From Rhexocercosporidium sp. MPI-PUGE-AT-0058 (taxonomy: Eukaryota > Ascomycota > Leotiomycetes > Helotiales), in the NCBI GenBank assembly GCA_020746875.1, contig JAGTJL010000018.1:1116001-1180000 (forward strand): 64,000 bases of DNA. The letters run 5' to 3'. The translations under genes were made by a program, and so were the position numbers. The notes beneath the pieces are model-generated. The model saw only the letters and a list, made by a program, of their open reading frames with translations, did no database searches and was not told the DNA's origin. Shown piece after piece: positions 45,794-57,614 of this stretch. How positions within the stretch are numbered: position 1 is the stretch's first letter; each line of letters begins with the position of its first letter.

Positions 45794-48654
45794 AGCAAAG
45801 GTGATATAAATAGAGAAGACCGTTATATAGCAGCGTAAGTTAAGGTTAATAAATTATTATATTTAAATATAATAGTTTAATTTAAATACTAATTAGTTAT
45901 TTTATTATAATAAATAAGTCTTTAAAGTAAAAGTAAGTACGTAAATACTTAAGGTATAATATATAAGTTTAATAATACTATAGTAATAATACTTCTTTTT
46001 TAAAATATTCGTAATAGCTTTTAGTGATCTTTAATTAAAGAGTTAATTAGAGATTTCGTGTTGCCACGTATTATAATAATAAACCTTAAAAAGAAAAAGA
46101 CAATTATTTAAAAATTTATTTTCCGTTTAATTCGTTTATACTTTTAAGTCTATTTCCGTAAACAAGATTTATTATCGAGGATAGTATATTAACCGTCTTA
46201 TGTATTACTTTAAACAAGATATTATAATGCTTTTTTTAAAGTAAGCCTGACTAAATTAGATTTAAAGAAGTAAGGAAATATATTAAAGAACTTAAGATTA
46301 AAGACCTCTTACTACTTATAAGCGGTAAGTGCCAGTCTAAGTCTTATAAAGTCTCGCTATACCCTAGTGGCATTCGGAGCACCCGTAAGAGTCTATTAAC
46401 CTTAATATCGATTGTCAAAAGTAAAGAGTCTGCACCTTAATCCCCGGTGAGGTTTTGATACCCGTAATAAAGACTAAAGAGCATTTCGAAGTCGGGACGT
46501 GCCTTTAAAAGGCTTATTAAAGTAGCCTCGTCCATAACAAGAATAAGCGAGTAAATGACTTTCACTTTCTACGTATCTAGTCGCTAGTACTATCCGCTGA
46601 GCTTCTGCCTCCTATCACTTGTTTTCGAGACGAGAGGATCCCGACCCCATATTAGCGACGAGTAATTGCGGATTAGACTTAGTAAGCGAGAACCAATAGT
46701 TTTCTAGCAGCTTAATAAAATAAATTCTTGCGGAAGAGCAGAATTAAGAGAATCGTTACTAAAAAGCAAGAAATACAAAAGATAATAAGAGTTAATAAAA
46801 GTAGAAGATTAATAAGAGAAACAGACCCCGATTAACTTATACAACATCGATTCCTCGAAGTTCGCCTATTCTAAATGGATTCGTATCTGCACTAAAGAAG
46901 AAGTTCCCCGAGAGTTAAGGCAGTATACTTTAGTCGACATGATCTTATATTAAAGAACTATATAAACGGCTAACGATAAGTACCTTGGATATTTAGCTAC
47001 CATATATTATTTCTTGAGCTTTACACGCATTATTGTGCTTATTTAAGGGTGCACCTAGTATTTATGCCAATGCATAATAGCCAATTCTGCCTAGGTATAA
47101 AGTATTAGCGGTAGTTCCCGCCATTTAGTAGGTCGGACGTCGCCGGCAGCATCTTCCTTTGGTATTAAGATATATGAACCACTTGAAAAAGTTATTTTTA
47201 TTATTAAGTAATAAGCAAAGCAGTAAGTCTGGTATTTGTGTCGTCTGCGACATTAGGAATTCGCGAGCGCCTAGAGAAGGGTACATGCGACAATAGAAGA
47301 TCAAGCGATTCTAACATATCGCCGAATGGAGATCGATGCCAGCGTGTGTTTATAATTACATGGGCTTCCGTCATCCGCTTTTATCTTCCAATCAGCCACG
47401 GTTATCGAACCTTGTGAGGCTGTTGCCCACGTCTATAACTGGCAGCTAACCAAGCGAGCGGTGCGGTATAGAGGATATATCTAAGGCAGCCGAACCCCGA
47501 GGAGTTAGTTTTCGTAGGGGGAGGGTTTAGTTATAGATATTAAAGCTTGCAGATACGTTATAATACTAAAGACTCCCGTTGATTATTTGAGTCTACGACT
47601 ATTTTGTATAGTAATGCTATACTGATTCTACGGAATCATACACAAGTCACGAATACTATATCTGCTGCTCTATTAGAAGATAGACTTGTGACTGAATAGC
47701 TCTAATAGGGCTGCTGAGGACATATCAGGAAGATGAGCTCAAGGTGGAAGTCATAAGGTGCGTTGGGCCTCTTAAGTGGTTTACACCAAACGCCCACGCA
47801 AGCAAGTACCTGAAGTGTTCCTTGCTAGCTATTGCACCCACTGTCTCTCGATCAAGGCAGTCCTATCGGATTTCTCCGCGTGTCAATCACTGATAAACAA
47901 ACGGGTGACGCGGAAGCAAAAGCTCAAATTCTGGCGCGTAGCTTTCTAAATATAAAAATTCACCTCTGAAAACCCCTGTCTAACCAGCGGCAGATACACT
48001 GAAATCAACTAATTCCACGTACACGAGAGCCTTAAATTGATGTAATTAGTCAGGAAGACCTTGGTTTAGTTGATTTAGTTGAGTGTGATACACTAAGTTG
48101 ATCAACTCGTGTAAGTCGTGTAGTTGATTGGGGCCCTGGATGTAGTGGAAGTAGTGTTGAATATAGAGGAGATCGGATTTGTGGTGTCACTATCGGCGAT
48201 TGCATGTCGGGATCTTTGAGCTGACCGCTTGGCTCCATTCCTTGGTAACGATTTTTCAGTGAAGGCAGTTGAATTTTTGGGATTTCCGCAGCTGCTCTCC
48301 TCTGCGATGGGAGAGGACGTTGGTAGGCTGCTTATTAATATGATGACGTCACACTCTCCTCATTTGCATTTTCGAAAGAGGCCAGCGAAGCGAACCAATC
48401 GTAGGCATCACTCCTATTGGAAGGGCTTGCTATTAAGCAAAGGAATCCCAGTCCTAAATTGTGTCAAGGGTGCATTTGGGTGTAAGTGGGGGAAGTCAGA
48501 GACACGTCTATAAGTTACACATTGAGGTTCCCGTTCCCGTGAAATGTCAGCTATATAAGATTGGGAAGGGCGCGCAAGATTTGGGGTTCTTGAGGAAGAG
48601 GCTGGCCACTAAGTCAGTCGAGTTAAGCCAACTAAATCAGCTGCGCGCTTTAAC
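45794..48654. other. Decayed unique sequence between transposons
   Basis: AT-rich to about 46.3 kb, then increasingly balanced. Around 46640-47060 a plus-strand frame reads SENQ...SSSLIK..ILAEEQN and then FAYSKWIRICTKEEVPRELR followed by YTLVDMILY, interrupted by stops; it looks like an eroded gene of unknown type. Open frames at 48050-48238 and 48229-48513 show no recognisable content. Confidence 0.35.
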
Positions 48655-51600
48655 GTCAGCCAGTCAGTTCAAATATATTATTAAACACACCAGTCAATTA
48701 AAAATATTTAGATTAGTTACTTATAAGTTAATATATATTTTTTAAGTGATTTTTGAGTGAGGAGTAATGTAATATTTACCTTTTTTTAAAGGGGTATTAT
48801 AATATCCTGGATATTTTAAGTAAGGGCGGCCGCCTCGCTAAGCTAGCTTTTAAGCCTCTAATTAGTGAATATCGTGGCTAAACACAATCTTTAAGAAAGT
48901 TTAAATACCTAGATCGTAGAATTATACGCATTTTTATTATTTATTGTTATAACCTTAACAAAATGGCCTTATCTCACGCATTCACTATTAATTTATTTGA
49001 TATAGACGAAAACACAGTATCTGCAGCACCTTTTCGAGTTATTCCAAACGTTTTAGCTTAAATAATAGGCAAGTCGACGCCTGAAGGGCCGCTTTAGCTA
49101 AAGGTATTATAGGACCGGTGTAAAAGGCTTATACTATACTACAATAAACTTTATAACCCCTTCTAGCCTTAAAGGAGAGTAATAAATAGACTACTCTTTA
49201 TATAACTTTAGAGAGCCTCTCTTTGACGATTGGAAGCTATATCCCTAGAGATTTGCAAAAGGAATAGTATTAATAAGAGCCTTTAAGAGGTTAAGAATCG
49301 TTTGGGTATAAAAGCTTGGCTATGCTCTATTAAATACTCTTAAAGCTGGGAATCTAGTGTATTAGTGCTATAAGCTTTGTATATATTTCTTATATAAATC
49401 TATAAAATACTTAATTAATTAAGTAGGCTATTATAATAAGGTTTTTAGCCGTAAGTTAAAATTTCACTTTAACGCTAATACTCTTAATAATATAAAGCGC
49501 CATCTCTACGAAAATCATATATTAAATAAAGGAGGAGATATATAAAAGCAAAAGAGTATAGCGGAGACGTTTTAGGCGTCTGGAATAGTTAATAATGCGT
49601 ATAATTAGGTTATCCCTTTTAGGTAACAAGAGTTCTGTAATACCTTTCTTAAATAAATTATTTGCGAAGGCGTAAAACACCGCAAAGCAGCCTTTAAACG
49701 ACTGATCCGGTGCTTTAAAATCTTTAGTATAAATGCTATAAAAGCTATACTTTCGTTATATTCTATTATAAAGAGCTGAATTCACAAATACTTCGCGCAC
49801 TTTAAACCTATAATTATTAAAGAGGTTCGCAACGCTAAGTCTAAGGTTACTATTACTTTTGACTGCTAGGGATCCAAGAGAGAAAAGATTAGTATACTTA
49901 GTATTATTATACACTTTATTAACCGTAACTATTAAGGAGTTACACGCTTAATTAGGCTTCCTAAGCTGCCGGGCCATAGCAAGACTAGTATTAATATACA
50001 TCTCCTTTCCTAATACTCTCTCTAAGGCTTACTTTTTATAAAACAGTACTCTGTCCTTCTCCTTCTACTTAAACGATTCGGAATCATAAAACACAACCTT
50101 AATTAGTTCGTCCTTAATAATACGACAAATAATAATACTACTCTCGCAGAACTTGGCCGACAATAAGGATTTGACCCCGAAGAGAAGAAATTACGTTATA
50201 TAAGCTACGTATTTAACCTTATCGCTAAAGCATACTTATTCGGTCAAGATAAGGTTTCATTCGATCGAGACTATAAGGAAGCTAGCCCTGAAAGTAAACG
50301 TCAGCTTTAAAAGCGCCGTAAAAAGGTTGAAAAGCTACATAACTTAATATAACACGTGCTAGCTTTAGGAAAGCGTATAGAGCTATTTATAGACCTCTAA
50401 ACAATACTTAATATTACTAAGGCTGAAAGCAAGGAATAAAAGCTTATTATTAACGGAAAAGTACGCTGGAATATTATATACTCGATGATTCGTCGCGGTC
50501 TTAAATTACGTGAAGCTCTTAACGTATACGCCTTTAAACTACGTGTTTTTATAAAGCCTTTAAATCAAGAGATATTCGCTAACGATTACTTATCGCCATT
50601 AGAATAAGAGACCTTAAAAGTAATTATAAATTAGCTAAAACCGTTATTTCGACTCACTAAAGACCTCGAAGGCAGCGCGGACTTATAAGAAGAGGGAGAT
50701 ACGCTATCCTATAAAGCTCTTTAGGAGACGTTACTATATTTAAAGCATATTTTTAATTACTTTAAAGAGCTAGAGCTACGAGCTAAACGCGGAAAGTTTA
50801 ACGAACACGAAAGTATATAATAGTCTATTACTTTAACTTAGGAAGCTACCTTAAAATAATATAAAAAGACTAATAATTCTGTTACGTAGCAAGCCTCGAT
50901 GGTACTCCACCCTGGCTTTAAATAGTCCTTTTTTGAAAAGAATTAAACTAGAAATATAACTTCTTTTACATTAAATGAAAAGGCCTTATTTAAAGGGTTA
51001 TAAGAGAACGAATACAAATCACTTGGAAATACTCGTAGCGCTACTCTTTCCCCTGAACCTACTAATCAACAACAACCTTCACGCTCTCTTTTAAAAAGTA
51101 TTATTATAAACGCTAAACTAATACTAAAGCGCGTTACTCTAACGATTATAAGCCGTAGAGATTAATACTATTAGTATCTCCAAGAGAAGCTAGTTAACGG
51201 AATTAGTGCGTTAGAGTACTAAAAACAAAAAGAGAAGAAATAGCCTGAATTAATAATAATAGCGTTTAATTTTCTAGTTATTCCAGCTATAAGCTCTGAG
51301 TATAAGCGAATATTCTCGTCCTGCGCAAAGCAAATAACTGTAGAGAGCTCTCAATTATCAGGAACGATTTTATAGCATTAGGAATGCTTGAAAAATTAAG
51401 TCAATAAAAGAGCAATTATATTTGCTGGCGCCTATAAAGCTATACTTCTCGACGTATAATATATTTTATTTTTAAAACTAACTTATCAGCTCTCAAATAT
51501 CTCATTAATTAGTTAATCAGTTACAGCGATTTTACGTCAGTCAGTAAGTTGTGAATATATCTTCAACTATTAACTAACTGACTGACTTAATGGCCAGCCT
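48655..51600 (+). mobile_element. hAT DNA transposon, degraded, ends tentative
   Basis: The bounds are set by inverted CAGTCAGTT-like motifs around 48660 and 51590 enclosing the transposase. Flanking sequences on both sides share a TTGAGGTTCC motif (48523 and 51641), which may mean a duplicated neighbourhood. The exact termini are uncertain. Confidence 0.4.
48963..51480 (+). pseudogene. hAT-family transposase relic
   Basis: From an ATG at 48963 (MALSHAFTINLFDIDENTV) the frame can be followed with many stops. Near 49850-49990 comes ITFDC-stop-GSKREKISILS, then IHFINRN and IRLPKLPGHS, the hAT core catalytic context (DGWTS-like, then LPxLxGxHS). Near 51271-51390 comes the C-terminal dimerisation block: FLVIPAISSEYKRIFSSCAK then ESSQLSG, corresponding to the family's PAxSxxxERxFS and N-R-L pattern. 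The start and end lie in different frames, so at least one indel or intron is present. Short CAGTCAGTT repeats in opposite orientation at about 48664 and 51585 may mark the element ends, but no 8-bp duplication was verified. Confidence 0.65.
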
Positions 51601-51761
51601 GGGAAGAGGAATATCAAGTTAGGGACAAGGCCAATACAGATTGAGGTTCCATAAAAATTAGCTGTAACTCACATTCAAAAATGATGCCAGCCTTCTCTTT
51701 GTCAGTTGGTAATCGATTGATTGACTAAATAATGGAAGTGAAGCTAAATAAATGGGGAAAT

Positions 51762-51826
51762 TCAGTGTAGCTAATAGTATTACGGTTTGCCCCCACTTGA
51801 TACGCTTTACCCCCACGAGCACGTGC
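51762..51826 (+). repeat. Left arm of the 65-bp inverted repeat
   Basis: Perfect reverse complement of 52113-52177. It ends in GAGCACGTGC. Confidence 0.9.
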
Positions 51827-52112
51827 GTCGTACGTGCGCACTTGTCCAAATTTTATTTTGATTGCAGAAATCGACATCCTAGATAAAAGCGAAAATTGTG
51901 ACGGTACAAGAGCACGAACGAGGTCGAATGCGACTTGGGTAAAATGATTGTTTACAAGGAAGAAAGAGATTCGCAAGGAAATCTCTGACTTAAGCTATTT
52001 ACACAATATTCATGAAGTGAGACTATTCACAAATATGAAAGTCACTTGATCATTCCCTCACAAAAATGAGGATATAAATCGCTTAGCGAGAATGCACGAT
52101 GTTGTTGGTGGT

Positions 52113-52177
52113 GCACGTGCTCGTGGGGGTAAAGCGTATCAAGTGGGGGCAAACCGTAATACTATTAGCTACACTGA
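52113..52177 (-). repeat. Right arm of the 65-bp inverted repeat
   Basis: Perfect reverse complement of 51762-51826. It begins GCACGTGCTCGTGGGGG. Confidence 0.9.
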
Positions 52178-52484
52178 TTCGCTGCCTCTCTTTTGGATGA
52201 GAATGGCTAAGTAAAAGTCTACATATCGACTAGCTCAAATGGGTCTTGATATGGCTGCTATTCCTGCTATGTTAAGTGATTGTGAACGAGTCTTCTCTTA
52301 AGGCAAATTGTTAATTACAGGGCAAAGGAATCGACTGAAAGTTGACCTTATTGAAGCTACTTAGTGCTTGAGAATGTAGATGATTATGCATAGAAAAAAG
52401 GCTGGAAAATGGAAGGGGAAAGGCAATTGGACAACTCTTATGGAGTTGCATACTGGCGAGGATGAGGTGGTTGTTCAAGCATGA
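52176..52484 (+). pseudogene. hAT transposase C-terminal fragment
   Basis: One frame of 103 codons ends at TGA (52482-52484). It reads DSLPLFWMRMAK, then LAQMGLDMAAIPAM, SDCERVFS-stop-GKLLITGQRN and RLKVDLIEAT, the dimerisation block of fungal hAT transposases. Only four in-frame stops occur, all at positions suiting Gln. The rest of the transposase is missing to the left, where the inverted-repeat element sits. It differs clearly from the hAT at 49-51.5 kb, so it is a second family. Confidence 0.75.
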
Positions 52485-53801
52485 GAAGCCTCACTAATTT
52501 GGGTGCGGGTGTTTTCTTTTTTTACTTAGTGACTAAGCCTAGCTTTCCTGTTCCTAGTATTCCTTGTATTGTAGCCTTCCTAAGCTTTGTTTTAAAAAAA
52601 TGTTGACGTGCCTTCCTTTGCCCCTGATTGGTTTTTGTTCAGCCTAGCTTAGTTTACGCCCAGGCTGAGGAGAGGATGGGCAATTCGATACACTGCCAAC
52701 ACTCACGGGCTTACAACCTCCCTACTCCTGGTATGTCGAAGAATACTCTCATCTATACTCTAAGTATCTAGTACACTATCTAGATTCCTTTTCGGCCAAA
52801 GTGAGTTGCTGTCATTCGGTCGGCGAACCGGGATGCGATGTTGAATCACCGAGCTGCTTAACTTTGCTCGGAACCACAACAGGAAAGTAAGCTGACGAAG
52901 TAAGTACTGTATCGTTATATCACGAGATATGAATAGACACTCTCCTAGTGTACGCAATTATCCTCACACCAAAATCGACCCCTTCCTAGAATCAATTGTA
53001 GAATGACGAAAACCTTACAAAACCTAACTTGAAAAAATAGCAAGTAGTAGCGATGCTTCTTCTAAGTAGAATAAGACTGTTTTCATGAATTTCACTCCAG
53101 AATTGATATTACAATTGAATGTTCAAAAGAGAGTAACGTCCATCCCTACGTGCCGAGAAACCCTGCGTTCTGAGAAAAATAAGTAGTACCTTGACTTCGA
53201 GTATCTCAAACTCTATACTAATTCATATATTTACAAAAACAAATAAGAGTAGCATTAAATACCTTCTTATCGGCAATTTGATCCTTGCCAAAGAGATTTT
53301 TGTGCTTGCGTTATCGCAATTTTGCTTAATTTATAAGAAGCCTTTATTCATGCTTTATTACGAGTCCTCTATTATAGCTTTTCTAGCTAGCTCTTATTAT
53401 CCCCTTGTATATTTAAAAGGCCCTTATTTAAGTTTTAGATTTGATTTTATTCATTCGAAGCCCTTATAAGGTTAGTAACTGCTGTGGCGAGCGAATTATT
53501 ATAAGGCCGCCCCGCGGTTCGGTACTTCTGATCGACGGAACTTACAATTTTCGACTACAAAGACTGACCCTGCCTCCCGCACCCCCGGCAAAGCTTAGAT
53601 AATTAAAAAAGAACCTTATGGTTCTTAACGTGAAATCTTCACTTTTAGCACGTACTAAATTAACTATAATATCCAACACACTAGCTTATTCACACAGCTC
53701 TTCTTAATTCTAGACTTAGCTATACCACCTAAGTTACATATTCACAAAACTTATAAACTAAGGAAATCATTTATAACATTTATATATATAGAAAGAACTT
53801 A
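52485..53801. other. Balanced then AT-rich flank, no gene recognised
   Basis: 52.5-53.1 kb has near-balanced composition but only short frames. The open frame at 53191-53469 is low-complexity and has no motif. This is the 3' side of NLR copy 2. Confidence 0.4.
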
Positions 53802-53869
53802 TCACATAATACACAATTTATTCCGCGCAGTCTCGGATTTAGCGTGATCAAGGCCAAAGACTTGCTCAT

Positions 53870-54745
53870 ACCCGCGCAGCGCCCTTGAAAACATAATCCT
53901 CGCTGTCGCTATATCAGCTTAATATTCGTAAAGAAGACCTAGATTAAAAGTAGTTTTTAATATAAGGACGTAAGTAAAGACTAAAGATAGCTCGATTGCC
54001 TTCTCGTAGCCTTGCAATGCCCGCTAATACATTTGCTCGGCCTCGACTAACTTGCTTTAATTAGCGTAAAAGGCTGCTAAGTTATTGACCGTATTAAACG
54101 TCGACGTATGCTCCGGGCCTAATATCTTCTCGTAGCCTTCGAGCGCGCGCTAATACATCCGCTTAACCTCGATTAGCTTGCTTTAATTTTTATAAAAGAT
54201 TCTTAAGTTATTAACCGTATCGAGCGTCGACGTATACTTTAGGCCTCATGTCTTCTCTTTGCCTTCGAGCGCTCGCTAGTACATCTACTCGGCCTCGATT
54301 AACTTACCGTAATTTACGTAAAAAGCTGCTAGGTTATTAACCGTATTAAGCGTCGACGTGTGCTCCGGACCCTATGCCTTCTCGTAGCTTTATAACGCGC
54401 GCTAATACATCCGCTCGGCCTCGACTAACTTGCCTTAGTTTTTATAAAGAATCTTTAAGTTATTAACCGTATTAAACGTTAACGTATACTCCGGGCCTTA
54501 TACCTTCTCCTTGCCTTCGAGCGCCCGTTAATATATCCGCTCGGCTTCGACTAGCTTATCTTAGTTTTTATAAAAGTTCCTTAAGTTATTAACTGTATTA
54601 AGCGTTAACGTATGCTCCGGGCCCCATGCCTTCTCCTTGCTTTCGAGCGCCCGCTAGTACATCTGCTCGGTTTCGACTAATTTGCCTTAGTCGGCGTAAA
54701 GGTATCTTAAGTTATAGTAATAATAATCTGCGAGCTTATCGTTTA
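53870..54745 (-). repeat. TPR-coding tandem array of NLR copy 2 (126-bp period)
   Basis: The anchor CCTCGACTAACTTG-like sequence occurs at 54041, 54167, 54293, 54419, 54545 and 54671, each exactly 126 bp apart with no indels, plus a diverged C-terminal unit at about 53870-54010. Each unit codes 42 residues of the kinesin-light-chain TPR pattern (HTSTLDTVNNL, then EAE-MY-RAL-like). Copy 1 has only two regular units. Confidence 0.88.
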
Positions 54746-55271
54746 CTACTAAGCTGTTTGAAAACATATATAAGCATTTCGCTACATGCTAGAGAAGTCG
54801 ACGTTACATTATCCACGGCTGATTATCCTTCTCTCTAAGGACATATGCTCTTATAAATTTCACAGCTAACTTAGCTAAATCGTAATCCTATTATTAATTC
54901 AGAATATAAATAATCCAAGAGTAAATACATCCATAAATACTATACCTTTTAGATTTAATTAATTCTTGTGAAAACGTTACTACCTCTACTAGTCTATAAC
55001 TACTCAAGACCCGCACCGCACTGTCGAAGCTTAATTTGTCTTTAATAAGCTCTCTTAGCCATTTAAGGCTATTAAATTTACTACATTACAAAAGCTCGAA
55101 CTAAAGATCCTAATTATTTAAATACGCCTATAGGCGAAGAAGGTTTGCCGAGAAGTAATTCCGCTATTTAATATTATTAAAAGAGATTTACCATATCGAA
55201 TATAGCGTTCGATCCTCGTACAAGCTTAGTTCAGGACTCGTTTCCATAAGCCTTGCTCATGACTCCTTATA

Positions 55272-55293
55272 CAATCGGTTCCGATAAGTATTC
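55272..55293 (+). repeat. Left terminal inverted repeat of the Tc1 element in NLR copy 2
   Basis: CAATCGGTTCCGATAAGTATTC pairs with 56547-56568, with one mismatch at base 19. It is internally palindromic (TCGGTTCCGA). Confidence 0.88.
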
Positions 55294-55429
55294 GCCAATT
55301 TTTTCTATCGCAGACTAGCTCCTTGCAGGGCATATACTCCACTTCAAATATTTATAATTTTCTTAATTTTTACATTCTCGGCTTTAAACTTTATATTATA
55401 GTTTATAAACCACGTATTAATCGCAGGGA

Positions 55430-56455
55430 GACTTTTCCTACGCGAAGAGCCGAAGTTTACACTCGTTAAAAAGATAGGTTCTCGATTCCTCAGATTTGCG
55501 AGCTAGAAGACTTATCTCGCTCTACCGTACGCTCTATTATTAAGAGAATAAAGGCACGAGGTCGCGCTAGCTTCAAAAACCTCCCACGATCAAGTGCTAA
55601 GCCAAAAACAAGTTCTCGAGATGACCGCGCTCTCATACAATGCGCAAACAAAGACACAAGAGCGACTCTTTATATACTAGCTACGCCGTCTAAATCCACA
55701 AAGCAGTTAGGTCGAAACCTCGTACGTAAAATCCTCAAAAACGTAAGCAAATCCAAACGCCGGCTACGCAAAAAACCCTTCCTCAAAGAGCAACACAAAT
55801 ATTAACGTCGTATATAATATAAAGAAGAGAAAGAGCTCAAGAGAGACTATAATAAAGTATGCTAGTCTAACAAAGTCACTTTTTATATTAGTTCGGACGG
55901 GTCTGTCTTTTACGTTACTTGTGGAGCCAGAAAAGAATACTTGGAGAAGAATTCGAAGCCTAGCTTTAAATCTAGCCGTACAACTATTAGAGTATAGTCT
56001 TGCTTTTACGAAGATGAAATGAGTCCTTTAATAATAATTAAGAAAAGAGGCATAATAACCGTAATATAATACTTGAAAACAGTCAAGAAGCATTTCCTTC
56101 TCTTTTACCGTCGCATGCGTAAGAAATACGGTCTAGACGTTATTATATAAAAAGATAATGCTCTTTAGCATAAAGTAAAGTTAGTTATAAATTAGCTCGA
56201 TAAGCAAGGAATCAAACGACTGCGTTAGCTACTATAATCACTAGATTTCTCTCTAATTAAGAATTTATAAAGGCAGATTAAGATATTAATCGGAAAAAGG
56301 AAGCATAAGTTTAAAAATATTAACATAATAAAAAAAGCGTTAAAGGAAATTTGGCTTATAATTTATAAGGAATCGCTCTTGAAGCTCAACGCGTCTATAT
56401 TAAAACGCTTGAACTTATGCCTCAAAAACAAGAGTAACTCAATTAAGTATTAGAA
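55430..56455 (+). pseudogene. Tc1/mariner transposase, inactivated
   Basis: The N-terminal helix-turn-helix reads PQICELEDLSRSTVRSIIKR near 55490, followed by a basic second helix-turn-helix. In the catalytic half, SSDGSVFYV near 55890 holds the first Asp region, KDNAL near 56150 the second Asp, and SLDFSLIKNL near 56245 stands where PDLNPIENL is expected, so the catalytic Glu is now Lys. The frame is largely open with about a dozen TAA/TAG codons. The start and end are approximate. Confidence 0.8.
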
Positions 56456-56546
56456 TAGCTTTAATTTACTCTTTTATTTACATGTTTTAATTAATTCGTT
56501 ATTGAGTTATACGTCTTTACAGTGTGACATGCGCTAATCTAAAAGT

Positions 56547-56568
56547 GAACACTTATCGGAACCGATTG
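56547..56568 (-). repeat. Right terminal inverted repeat of the Tc1 element in NLR copy 2
   Basis: The complement reads CAATCGGTTCCGATAAGTGTTC. It is followed by TA. Confidence 0.88.
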
Positions 56569-57271
56569 TACAAACGAAGATAATCTGAAAAAGTCCTCGC
56601 TATTTAATCAAGATATACTCTAGCAATAGCTAATGCGAGGGGAAGGCCATCTAATTCCTCTACAAGCTTCACCGCATCGGGATTTAGTTTTCGAGGTTAA
56701 ATAATTAATATTAAGTCTAGTACGGCCTTACTTATTTTCAGCTCTTATCGTCTCGATACTGTTAACAAAATCTTAAGGCTATCACGTATATTACTAAGCT
56801 TCCGAATCTAAATAAGATAACTAATTCTGACCTCTAATAACCGTATTATAATAATAATTAACCTTTAATATAATTTGAGAAGGAATTTTCTAATATTTAT
56901 AGCTGTAAAATCCGTCTTACCGAATAGTTTCAGAGTATCGTAATTATTATAAATCATTAGCTATCGTATATTATTAAGTAGACTCAGCTACGCTTTAACA
57001 GACTTAACTACTTCGTCTAAGTTTTAATTCGTTTCTTAATTACTAAACGGGATAGCCGGCGGGTATTCTCTTAATATCTGCTTCGCTAGCTTAATAAAGC
57101 TCTGCTTTATAAAATCCTTATTCTTTAATATTTAGTTAAAATATTGCCGAGTAATAGTCTTTATACCGTTTCGTATACGTAACACTAAGTTATATCTTGC
57201 CGATTCCGCCAAAACCGTAAAGAATAACCGCACGCTAAAAGCTATCATCTTTTAGTATTTAATATATTTGC

Positions 57272-57614
57272 TGTTGGATTTCACTTCGGTAACTCGTGCC
57301 GATTCTACCCTAGAATAGCCGAAGGAATTTCCACTGCTTACGCGGCCCGGAAATTACCTTCGTATTCTGGGAAATTACGCTCGTATTCAATTACGTAGCT
57401 CGTATAAGCTACGTAATTAGTTACGTAGCTCGTATAAGCTACGTAATTAGTTACGTAATCGTAGAAGCTTCTAGAGAAGCTATTATTTTATATATAACTA
57501 CCGTAAAGCTCTTTTAGCTCTTTAAGCAAGCAAGCAATCAATTCTACTTTGTCTTTAATTACGTGTCCTCACCTACTGCGCTTCCTCATTCTGATTGGCT
57601 CGCCTATTCTCACA
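57272..57614 (+). repeat. 5' LTR of the copia element (343 bp)
   Basis: It carries two tandem copies of a 30-bp palindromic unit (57391-57420 and 57421-57450) and ends CTATTCTCACA. Confidence 0.95.
57391..57450 (+). repeat. Two tandem 30-bp palindromic units inside the 5' LTR
   Basis: Each unit contains TTACGTAGCT and its complement AGCTACGTAA separated by CGTATA, so each can form a 10-bp stem. One copy is present in the 3' LTR, which explains the 30-bp length difference. Confidence 0.9.

Larger units (their letters stand above)
51762..52177. mobile_element. Foldback/MITE with perfect 65-bp inverted repeats
   Basis: Arms 51762-51826 and 52113-52177 are identical in inverted orientation, starting TCAGTGTAGCTAATAGTA and including TTTGCCCCCACTTGATACGC. 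The 286-bp interior has no transposase and contains ATTCATGAAGTGAGACTATT-like partial symmetry. No RIP-type differences separate the arms. The right arm abuts, almost to the base, the coding frame of a hAT fragment (52176), so it may be inserted in that gene or be part of the hAT element's own non-coding end. No target duplication was found: the eight flanking bases differ. Confidence 0.65.
55272..56568 (+). mobile_element. Tc1/mariner transposon inserted in NLR copy 2
   Basis: The 1297-bp element has terminal inverted repeats starting CAATCGGTTCCGATAAGT on both ends and TA duplications at 55270-55271 and 56569-56570. Copy 1 has an uninterrupted sequence with one TATA at the matching place (about 17035), which is the empty site. 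The transposase is antisense to the host gene. It is a third, distinct Tc1/mariner family in this window. Confidence 0.92.

Noticed and set aside
48229..48745. Two 94-codon plus-strand frames
   Set aside because: No recognisable content; the second runs into the AT-rich hAT border.
53191..53469. 92-codon frame near the NLR copy 2 end
   Set aside because: Low-complexity AT-rich translation without motif or supporting context.
54626..54838. Plus-strand open frame of 70 codons
   Set aside because: Antisense shadow of TPR units in NLR copy 2.
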